From Candidatus Falkowbacteria bacterium RIFCSPLOWO2_12_FULL_45_13 (GTDB lineage Bacteria > Patescibacteriota > Patescibacteriia > Patescibacteriales > GWC2-42-12): a stretch of DNA of 16,884 bases. The DNA is taken from assembly GCA_001778055.1 (NCBI GenBank), contig MFFY01000041.1, positions 1-16,884 of the forward strand. The letters are read 5' to 3'. A program made the translations under genes and the position numbers. The notes under the pieces were generated by a model. The model was given only the letters and a program-made list of their open reading frames with translations. It was not told the origin of the DNA and did no database searches. Shown piece after piece: positions 7,140 to 13,628 of the stretch (within the stretch, counting starts at the first letter, position 1; each line of letters opens with the position of its first letter).

Positions 7140-7592
7140 TTATCTCGCCACGCTTTTGACTGAACTATTTTCTTTTTCTCCCTGATAGGCGCCTCGGGTA
7201 TCCACTACCAGCGACAATTCGGCTAAACGGGAGGAGGTATAATGTTTTTCCGGCGCAACGCGGGCGATTGTGGCAAAATTTTCTTTTTCTATCTCATAAT
7301 CAGACTGGCTGAAAACATGATGCCAAATCCTTAGCTTCGGCCTTTTAAAAGTCTGAAACAGGTTCAAAAGAAAATAATGGAAAGAACGGCCGTTTATTTT
7401 TAAAAAAGCCACGATGCCGGTAACGCCAAACACGAGCAAGCCAAATACGATAAATAAAGAAAAATCGAATAGTTTATAAGAAATGCCGATAATTATAAAC
7501 CCGGCCAGCATGATAATAAACTGCCGCGTGGTTATCGGCCCGATAACCTTGTCTTCAACATCAATAAATTGCGGCACCACGAATTGCTGCAT
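7140..7592 (-). CDS. PrgI-family membrane protein of the secretion cluster
   Basis: This 150-residue protein begins MQQFVVPQFIDVEDKVIGPI, the hallmark opening of PrgI-family proteins. Two membrane segments follow (about residues 24-42 and 46-64), then FLKINGRSFHYFLLNLFQTF and KRPKLRIWH. The rest (about 95-150) is a polar cytoplasmic tail. In Gram-positive conjugation systems PrgI/TcpE-type proteins are inner-membrane parts of the channel. It lies just upstream of the TraC-like and VirB4-like genes, the standard order in Patescibacteria. The ATG at 7592 is well placed. Confidence 0.85.
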   Translation of the reverse strand: MQQFVVPQFIDVEDKVIGPITTRQFIIMLAGFIIIGISYKLFDFSLFIVFGLLVFGVTGIVAFLKINGRSFHYFLLNLFQTFKRPKLRIWHHVFSQSDYEIEKENFATIARVAPEKHYTSSRLAELSLVVDTRGAYQGEKENSSVKSVAR

Positions 7593-7613
7593 ATTTTATA
7601 TGGAATTTTTAGA

Positions 7614-7690
7614 ATCGTTAGGATGATTGGGATTTAGGGGATTTTATCTCATCCTAAAAGTCTCAAAAATCCTAAATATCTTCATAATCC
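7614..7690. repeat. Inverted repeat spacer with AGGAT/GGGATTT words
   Basis: TTAGGAT, GATTGGG, ATTTAGG and GGATTTT follow one another at 7-base steps from 7618. The complementary words ATCCTAA and AATCCTAAA, and AATCCCAAA, appear on the right side (7650-7690). The pairing is weaker than in the other spacers. Confidence 0.55.
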
Positions 7691-7694
7691 CAAA

Positions 7695-9227
7695 TTAAAA
7701 CCTTAGGCTTTTATTAAGGTCCATAATCGCTTCAAATTCAGCCGCGGTTAAATAATCGCCGCCGGCAATTTTCCTTTCTTCTATTATAACATCAACCGGC
7801 TTATTTTCGCTAATGCTCTTCTGGCCAATATCTAAATACAGCCGGTTAACCGGACTGGACCGCCAGCCCTTGACAGCTTCCAATTTTTTGCCGTAACTTT
7901 CTTCAGCCAATAAATTGATCTCGGCCTTGACTTTCTCAACGGCCCGAAGCGGATCATTGTCCAATCGGCGAAAATTTATTAAACCAAGGTATTTTATTTC
8001 ATCCAGCGGACCCATCACTTTGGGAACATACTTGACGTCTTCAACCCTTGCTTTTCGGCCCGAGGTTGAATTTCCCGCTTCAAATCGGCGCCTGACAAAC
8101 GGCGTTTGGTCCGAATCGGCTCCCTGGCTCCCGGCGGCTGGCTTGATTTCCTTTCTCGGAGATAAGAATTTTTTGTCAGCGGCTGGCTTAACCGCTTTTT
8201 TATCTCCGGGTTTAATCGCCGGCGTCAATGGAGCTAATTCATGTTCAGTGCCGTCGGACTGAAATGTTTTTCTAAATACGACGCCGGCCGGTTTCAAACT
8301 AAGATCAGATTTGGCTTCTGGAGCTCGCTGGCTCTTAGGCCCGGCTGCCGAAGCCGCCGCTTTTTTTACTCCGGCTAATTTAAAAAAATCATACGGCGCG
8401 TCTCTGGCCGGCAAAGAGATTTCTATTTTTGGCAGCGGCTTGGCTGGCTCGTCCGACTCCGAATTTAAAACTTTATCGGTTATATCCATAACCTGCTGGG
8501 CTGAAGCCTGGTCGAAACTCAAGCCGCCGCTCAAAAACGATTTTTCCAGAGTCGCTTTGGTTTCCACCTTGTTTCTGACGCCGCGCAAATAAGTTTTTAA
8601 AATCTGCTTAAACCTATCGGCTAAATCGGCGGCGCCGAAGTTAATTTGAGCGCGGTTTATAATTGCCTTAAGCTTATCCTCAACCGCCCCGGCGGGTAAT
8701 TTAATTCTGGCCGCTAAATCTATTTTTTTAGCCAGCTCTCTGATTTCCGCCTCGTCGTCGACGGAAAAGAAAAAACTGGCGCCTTTGACCGCCGGTTCTT
8801 GAGCGCTGGTCTTGAGCGCTGGTCTTTCCGGCTGGCCGCTAGCATCCCGCCGCCTGCCCGCTTCAACCGGCCGAAAACGAGACGATGACTCATTCACCTC
8901 GGCTAACGCCTTTAGGCGAGACGGGCCGGACGCGGCCATTGACGAAGCGCCGCCAACCGGCAAATAACCGGACAAAGAGGAAAATATCTTGTCTTTTAAT
9001 TCCCGAGCCAACTCTAAAGCGGCGACTTCGGCCAGGTTTTCTTTTTTTAAATATGAAGCCAAATCCGCCAAATCAATCTCCTTGACTAAAACTCTCATAA
9101 CTAAAGCCGCCAGAGGCAGCCGATACTTCTTCTCCAGCGTTTCAATCGCGGCCATTGCCGTCGGATTAGAAACTTTCCGCCTTAGCTCCGGCGGCAAGCG
9201 GTTAAATTTTTTTAGATAGTCAAGCAT
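7695..9227 (-). CDS. Large low-complexity protein near secretion genes, unknown
   Basis: This 510-residue protein has an N-terminal helical domain (about 1-95: YLKKFNRLPPELRRKVSN, AAIETLEKKYRLPLAALV), which recalls small helical adaptor domains. A second helical region follows (about 150-255), then a Pro/Ala/Lys/Ser-rich and probably disordered linker (about 260-395). The conserved-looking C-terminus (about 400-510) contains YVPKVMGPLDEIKYLGLINF, then RRLDNDPLRAVEKVKAEINL. There is no signal peptide, membrane segment or known catalytic motif. It precedes the PrgI/TraC/VirB4 genes and may be transcribed with them, so a structural or regulatory role in that machine is possible. I do not recognise a named family. 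GC-rich Ala/Pro codons in the linker are consistent with its composition rather than transfer. Confidence 0.7.
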   Translation of the reverse strand: MLDYLKKFNRLPPELRRKVSNPTAMAAIETLEKKYRLPLAALVMRVLVKEIDLADLASYLKKENLAEVAALELARELKDKIFSSLSGYLPVGGASSMAASGPSRLKALAEVNESSSRFRPVEAGRRRDASGQPERPALKTSAQEPAVKGASFFFSVDDEAEIRELAKKIDLAARIKLPAGAVEDKLKAIINRAQINFGAADLADRFKQILKTYLRGVRNKVETKATLEKSFLSGGLSFDQASAQQVMDITDKVLNSESDEPAKPLPKIEISLPARDAPYDFFKLAGVKKAAASAAGPKSQRAPEAKSDLSLKPAGVVFRKTFQSDGTEHELAPLTPAIKPGDKKAVKPAADKKFLSPRKEIKPAAGSQGADSDQTPFVRRRFEAGNSTSGRKARVEDVKYVPKVMGPLDEIKYLGLINFRRLDNDPLRAVEKVKAEINLLAEESYGKKLEAVKGWRSSPVNRLYLDIGQKSISENKPVDVIIEERKIAGGDYLTAAEFEAIMDLNKSLRF

Positions 9228-9250
9228 GGGGGGGAAATTATGAATATCAC

Positions 9251-9426
9251 TGTCATTGCGAGCGACCCCGGGCTTGGCCCGGGGAGCGAAGCAATCTCAG
9301 GTACAACGAATTGTGACAAAATTTTCCATTTCAATTTAAACTCCTTGTTCGTGAGATTGCCTGCCTGCCGGCAGGCTTCGTCCCCAGCCCCAGTTTAAGA
9401 AACTGGAGCTGGATCTTCGCAATAAC
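9251..9426. repeat. Modular inverted-repeat element, copy 1
   Basis: The outer ends TGTCATTGCGAG (9251-9262) and TTCGCAATAACA (9415-9426) pair at 10 of 12 positions. The inner ends GCAATCTCA (9291-9299) and TGAGATTGC (9352-9360) pair perfectly. Variable palindromes sit between them: CCCCGGGC/GCCCGGGG around 9267-9284, GCCTGCCGGCAGGC at 9362-9375, and CCAG...CTGG near 9384-9412. It lies between the 510-residue gene and the EamA-kinase gene. Confidence 0.8.
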
Positions 9427-9435
9427 AAAAAAATT

Positions 9436-10713
9436 TTAGTTGCCTAGCTCCTTCGCATCTTCCTCCATCTGTTTCTTCAGTCCTTCCGCGTCTCTAAACC
9501 TCTTCACTTCCCTGATTTTTCTGATCTCTTTTATTTTTATTTCCTGATCATTTAAATTTTCGAGCCGCTCTTTAAGATACAATTCCAGGGACACCGGTTC
9601 GTTAAAAGTTTCTTTTTGGCCGAAATGCAATAACCCTTTATATATTTTACCATTTATCCGGCTTTCTACTAAATAGATGCCGTAATTTATGTCAATCCCC
9701 GTCTTGTCTAAATTTATAGTGGGAAAACCAAGCACCCGGCCTCGCCCGCTGCCGCCTCTAATTTTAGCCATAAATTCGAACTTGGGCGCGGTTTCTCGCG
9801 TGACAATTTTTATAAAAGCCAGGAGTAAAACGCTGGCGGCCGCAATCTGCGCCCAGCTTAAAACATTATGATTGATAAAATAATCCAGGATGACGGCGGA
9901 AAACGGCCAGAATAGTTCTAAAATAGTCGAGGCCGAAGCCGTAACTCTTTTTAAGCCATAGTAATAAATAAACATGGCGGCAGCGCCGCTGGTAAAAACT
10001 ATCAGCGCCAAGTATCCCCAATAAACCGCTCCCACGGTATTTATTTTAAAAAGATCGCCGGTGAACAATGAATAAATTAGCATCAAAACTGCCGTAACCG
10101 CGAATCTTAAGCCCGCGGTTGATTTAAAATCAAGATGGTTGACGATCCTTTTGCCAAAAACCGTGGACGAACCGAAAGCGAAAGCGGCGATGACGGAATA
10201 AAAGGCAGCCGAATCAAGCCAGTTTATTTCTCCTAAATTCAGGCCAGTCTTGCCAAAGGCTAAAAAATAGGCCGCCAGAATGGCCACGGCCGCCCAGCCG
10301 TAAAACGACCGCTTCAGTTTTTCACCGATAATCAGTCTGGCCAAAAGCAGGGCGAAAACCGGCTGGAGTTTTTGCAACAGCACCACGGTGGCGAAGGTAA
10401 CTTCCCCGCCGATGGCCGCGAAGAAAGCCTGGGTAATCATCAGCGTGCCCAAAGCGCCGCCGAAAAACGATACCCAGCCGATGGCCGCCCATTCTTTTGT
10501 TTTAAGCAACTTTATTTTGGGCCAGCTTAAAATTATAAACGGAGCCAAAACAATCAGACCTAGGGCATGCTCCAACAAGACGATCAAGCCGGCCGGAAAT
10601 ATATAAAATTTCGGCCGGATAAAAACTCCGTCCAAACTCCATAAAAGCGCGGCCAGCATGATGGCCAAGGCGCCCAATATCCATGGTTTATCTAATTTAC
10701 GAGTTTTATACAT
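9436..10713 (-). CDS. EamA/DMT transporter fused to riboflavin kinase
   Basis: Residues about 10-305 are a ten-segment EamA (DMT) permease with the usual two repeats, for example WILGALAIMLAALLWSLDGV near the start and a second unit ending in FWPFSAVILDYF. Residues about 315-425 are a riboflavin kinase domain: GGSGRGRVLGFPTINL (the ATP/flavin loop, about 320-335), YGIYLVES, GLLHFGQKETFNEP, then SLELYL with the expected catalytic Glu (about 377), and EIRKIREVKRF. The FAD-synthetase half of bifunctional RibF is absent. The frame has no stop between the parts. It reads up to a TTG at 10776, but that is in repeat spacer; ATG at 10713 is better (AGG lies five bases upstream). EamA proteins ImpX and RibN carry riboflavin, so I infer coupled uptake and phosphorylation. 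Confidence 0.88.
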   Translation of the reverse strand: MYKTRKLDKPWILGALAIMLAALLWSLDGVFIRPKFYIFPAGLIVLLEHALGLIVLAPFIILSWPKIKLLKTKEWAAIGWVSFFGGALGTLMITQAFFAAIGGEVTFATVVLLQKLQPVFALLLARLIIGEKLKRSFYGWAAVAILAAYFLAFGKTGLNLGEINWLDSAAFYSVIAAFAFGSSTVFGKRIVNHLDFKSTAGLRFAVTAVLMLIYSLFTGDLFKINTVGAVYWGYLALIVFTSGAAAMFIYYYGLKRVTASASTILELFWPFSAVILDYFINHNVLSWAQIAAASVLLLAFIKIVTRETAPKFEFMAKIRGGSGRGRVLGFPTINLDKTGIDINYGIYLVESRINGKIYKGLLHFGQKETFNEPVSLELYLKERLENLNDQEIKIKEIRKIREVKRFRDAEGLKKQMEEDAKELGN

Positions 10714-10719
10714 ACCTAA

Positions 10720-10855
10720 TTTTAAATTTACAATTTTAAATTTTAAATGAATGACAAATAACGAATGACAATTCAATGACTAATGACAAATTTCAAATAG
10801 ACCCTTTGATATTTGGATTTTGACATTGATTTGTCATTTGTCATTCGTCATTTTT
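10720..10855. repeat. Heptad-word inverted repeat spacer (AATGACA/TGTCATT)
   Basis: AATGACA occurs at 10750 and 10764, AATGACT at 10775 and AATGACA at 10782. The complement TGTCATT recurs at 10832 and 10839, and CGTCATT at 10846, exactly 7 bases apart. The two sides mirror around about 10805, between metK and the EamA-kinase gene. Confidence 0.75.
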
Positions 10856-10856
10856 A

Positions 10857-12026
10857 TTATAATTTCGCTTCCTTCTTCAATAATCTCGCCTTGTCCGTTT
10901 TCTCCCAGGTAAAATCTTTATCCGCCCGGCCAAAATGACCGTAGGCGGCGGTTTTCTTATAAATCGGCCTTCTCAAATCAAGGCTTTCAATTATTCTTTT
11001 CGGCCTGAAATCAAAATGTTTTTTAACCAGCTCTAAAATCTTGGCTTCGGATATTTTATTGGTCCTGAAAGTATCAATATAAACGCCCACGGGTTCGGCC
11101 ACGCCGATAGCGTAAGCCAACTGTAAGAGGCATTTTTCAGCCAACCCGGCGGCCACCACGTTTTTTGCCACGAACCTCGCCATGTAGGCGCCAGAACGGT
11201 CCACCTTGGTTAAATCTTTGCCGGAAAAAGCCCCGCCGCCGTGCGGCACGGCTCCGCCGTAAGTGTCAACGATGATTTTCCTGCCGGTCAAGCCGGTATC
11301 GGCCGACGGCCCGCCTAAAGTAAACTTGCCAGTGGCATTAATAAAATATTTGGTTTTATTGTCAAGCAATTTTCCCATGACCGGCTTGATCACTTTGGCC
11401 TTAACATCGGTTCTTAATTTTTCCAGGCTGACTTGATCGCTATGGTGCGCGGCGATGACCACGGTTTCGGCGCGAACCGCCTGGCCATTATGGTATTCAA
11501 TAGTCACCTGGCTCTTGCCGTCCGGCCTTAAATAAGGCAATTGGCCGTTTTTTCTCACCTGCGCCAATCTTGAAGTTAATTTATGAGCCAAAACTATGGG
11601 CAGGGGCATTAATTCCTTGGTTTCATTGGTGGCATAGCCGACCATCAAGCCTTGGTCGCCCGCTCCTTGCTCCTTAAATTCGCCCTTGCCTTCGTCAACG
11701 CCCTGGGCGATATCCGGACTTTGTTCATGGATGGAAACCAGCACGCCGACGTCGGTTGAGCAGAAACCGTATTCCTGCTTATCATAACCGATCTGTCTTA
11801 AAACTTCGCGCACCACTTTGTCAATATTGACATAGGCCTTGGTAGTAACCTCGCCGCCCACCACCACCAGACCGGTGGTGCAGAAGGTTTCCACGGCCGA
11901 ACGGCTCATGGGGTCGACTTTTAACATGGCGTCATAGATGCCATCGCTGATTTGATCGCAAACCTTATCGGGGTGGCCCTCCGTTACCGACTCCGAAGTA
12001 ATTAGCCTAACATTTTTTTCCGGCAT
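10857..12026 (-). CDS. metK: S-adenosylmethionine synthetase
   Basis: MetK joins methionine and ATP to make S-adenosylmethionine in the cytoplasm. The protein shows SESVTEGHPDKVCDQISDGI near the N-terminus, signature 1 as GAGDQGLMVGYATNET, and signature 2 as GGGAFSGKDLTKVDRSGAY followed by MARFVAKNVV. The length (389 residues) is normal. Two ATGs are in frame: 12044, which lies inside the terminal repeat of the spacer element (GCAATGACA), and 12026 (MPEKNVRLITS), which I prefer. No clear ribosome site helps. It follows ahcY and the pfkB-like gene. No obvious truncation or missing catalytic residue. Confidence 0.95.
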   Translation of the reverse strand: MPEKNVRLITSESVTEGHPDKVCDQISDGIYDAMLKVDPMSRSAVETFCTTGLVVVGGEVTTKAYVNIDKVVREVLRQIGYDKQEYGFCSTDVGVLVSIHEQSPDIAQGVDEGKGEFKEQGAGDQGLMVGYATNETKELMPLPIVLAHKLTSRLAQVRKNGQLPYLRPDGKSQVTIEYHNGQAVRAETVVIAAHHSDQVSLEKLRTDVKAKVIKPVMGKLLDNKTKYFINATGKFTLGGPSADTGLTGRKIIVDTYGGAVPHGGGAFSGKDLTKVDRSGAYMARFVAKNVVAAGLAEKCLLQLAYAIGVAEPVGVYIDTFRTNKISEAKILELVKKHFDFRPKRIIESLDLRRPIYKKTAAYGHFGRADKDFTWEKTDKARLLKKEAKL

Positions 12027-12037
12027 AATTATTCTTA

Positions 12038-12176
12038 TTGTCATTGCGAGGAGCTTCGGCGACGAAGCAATCTCACGAACGACTTGTTTTATTAAAAAAT
12101 ATGTTTTTATCTCTATTTATTGTGCCTGAGATTGCTTCGCCCTTCCGAAAGCTTTCGGAAGGGCTCGCAATGACAA
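12038..12176. repeat. Modular inverted-repeat element, copy 2
   Basis: The outer ends TTGTCATTGCGAG (12038-12050) and CTCGCAATGACAA (12164-12176) are perfect complements. So are the inner ends CGAAGCAATCTCA (12063-12075) and TGAGATTGCTTCG (12127-12139). Between them on the right lies a perfect 24-base palindrome (12140-12163, half CCCTTCCGAAAG); on the left is a short GAGCTTCGGCGA stretch. The ends match copy 1 at 9251-9426. The element fills the ahcY-metK gap. Confidence 0.9.
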
Positions 12177-12183
12177 CATGACG

Positions 12184-13482
12184 TTATGTTCCGATTTCCC
12201 AGCTCCTCAAATACTTCTCCTGTTCTTCAGTTAATTTATCAATGCTGATGCCCATGGACTCAAGCTTTAACCCCGCCACCCAATCTTCAATCTCGGCCGG
12301 CACATTATAGACTTTCTGTTGCAGTTGGCGGTAATTTTTAGCCACATATTCGGCGGCCAGAGCTTGGGTGGAAAAGCTCATATCCATCACGCTGGCCGGA
12401 TGGCCTTCGGCCGCGGCCAAATTCACCAGCCGTCCCTCGGCCAATAGGTAAATACTTTTGTATTTTTTATTTTTAGTTGCGAGATGCGAGTTGCGAGATG
12501 CGAGATTCATAACGTACTCATCCACATTCTGCCTGACATTTTTATTAACTTTCACGGCCAGTTTCTTAAGTTCCGGAATATTTATTTCCACGTCAAAATG
12601 GCCGGAGTTGGCTACTATGGCGCCGTCTTTCATTAATTTAAAATGCTCGCCTCTTAAGACGTTAAGATCGCCGGTTAAGGTACAGAACAAATCACCCAAA
12701 ACCGCCGCCTCTATCATGGGCATAACGAAATAGCCGTCCATGGCCGCTTCCAGGGCTTTTATTTTATCCACTTCGGTGATGATGACTTTAGCGCCCATGC
12801 CGCGAACGCGCGCGGCAAAGCCGCGGCCGCACCAGCCGTAGCCGGCCACCACGATGGTTTTTCCGGCGATTAAAACATCAGTAGCGCGGATGATGCCGTC
12901 CAAAGTGGACTGGCCGGTGCCGTAGCGGTTATCAAACAGATTCTTAGTTTTGGCGTCATTGACCGCGATGATCGGCACGGCCAGCTTGCCCGACCGTTCC
13001 ATGGCCTTCAGGCGGATAACGCCGGTAGTGGTTTCTTCCATCGAGCCCCAAATATTTTTAGCTTGCTCCCTATATTTAGTATGCAAAAGCGACAACAGGT
13101 CAGCGCCATCGTCCATGGTGATATCGGGCTTAAAATCCAGGGCGGCTTCAAGGTGCTGATAATAAGTTTCTTTATTCTCGCCATGAATAGCGAAAACCGG
13201 AATACTATAATCTTTAACCAGCGACGCGGCCACGTCGTCCTGCGTGGACAGCGGATTGGAGGCGCAGAGAAAAACCTCGGCTCCGCCCGATTTCAGGGTT
13301 CTCGCCAAATTAGCGGTTTCAGCCGTAACATGCAGGCAGGCGGCCAGTTTGACGCCCTTAAGTGGTTGTTCTTTTTCAAACTTATTTTTAATCAAATTTA
13401 AAACCGGCATGTCTTTCTCGGCCCAAACGATGCGCTTTTTACCGGCTGAAACCAACTTCCCATCCTTGATATCGTGGATCAT
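12184..13482 (-). CDS. ahcY: Adenosylhomocysteinase with an in-frame repeat insert
   Basis: AhcY splits S-adenosylhomocysteine into adenosine and homocysteine using NAD. The 432-residue protein has the expected motifs: SMEETTTGVIRL (catalytic Glu), NDAKTKNLFDNRYGTGQS (Lys and Asp of the active site; the Thr-Gly-Gln form of many archaeal and thermophile enzymes), the NAD loop VVAGYGWCGRGFAARV, and LAEGRLVNLAAAEGHPASVM. The length fits the short form. A stretch at about residues 326-341 (LASRNSHLATKNKK) is not typical of the family: relatives run VDEYxLxNGKxIYLLAEGR with only a short turn here. It is encoded by the 28-base heptad array at 12477-12504. Because it sits in a turn and keeps frame, the enzyme probably still works. 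The start is ATG at 13482. Confidence 0.93.
   Translation of the reverse strand: MIHDIKDGKLVSAGKKRIVWAEKDMPVLNLIKNKFEKEQPLKGVKLAACLHVTAETANLARTLKSGGAEVFLCASNPLSTQDDVAASLVKDYSIPVFAIHGENKETYYQHLEAALDFKPDITMDDGADLLSLLHTKYREQAKNIWGSMEETTTGVIRLKAMERSGKLAVPIIAVNDAKTKNLFDNRYGTGQSTLDGIIRATDVLIAGKTIVVAGYGWCGRGFAARVRGMGAKVIITEVDKIKALEAAMDGYFVMPMIEAAVLGDLFCTLTGDLNVLRGEHFKLMKDGAIVANSGHFDVEINIPELKKLAVKVNKNVRQNVDEYVMNLASRNSHLATKNKKYKSIYLLAEGRLVNLAAAEGHPASVMDMSFSTQALAAEYVAKNYRQLQQKVYNVPAEIEDWVAGLKLESMGISIDKLTEEQEKYLRSWEIGT
12477..12504. repeat. Heptad array (TTGCGAG, ATGCGAG) x2 inside ahcY
   Basis: The 14-base unit TTGCGAGATGCGAG occurs twice in perfect tandem, four 7-base words, within ahcY coding sequence. 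A related array (GTTGCGA, GCTGTGA, GTTGCGA, GTTACGC) lies between genes at 16441-16468. Confidence 0.85.
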
Positions 13483-13505
13483 AAATAATTTTATTTAACA
13501 CAAAA

Positions 13506-13608
13506 CTCAAATGTCAAATGTCAAAACCATATCTAAAAACTCAAAACTATTATCTTAGTACTTTTGACATTTGCGTTGCAGTTTTGAGATTTGAATTTTG
13601 ACATTTGA
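13506..13608. repeat. Heptad-word inverted repeat spacer (TCAAA/TTTGA)
   Basis: TCAAA starts at 13507, 13514 and 13521. On the right TTTGA starts at 13583, 13590, 13597 and 13604, all exactly 7 apart. The arms are inverted copies (CTCAAATGTCAAA against TTTGACATTTGAG). The element fills the gap between the pfkB-like gene and ahcY. Confidence 0.8.
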
Positions 13609-13628
13609 GATAAATATAATAATCAAAT

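Noticed and set aside
10714..10776. N-terminal extension of the EamA-kinase protein from a TTG at 10776
   Set aside because: The extension is translated repeat spacer (AATGACA-type words). The ATG at 10713 directly precedes the conserved start of the permease.
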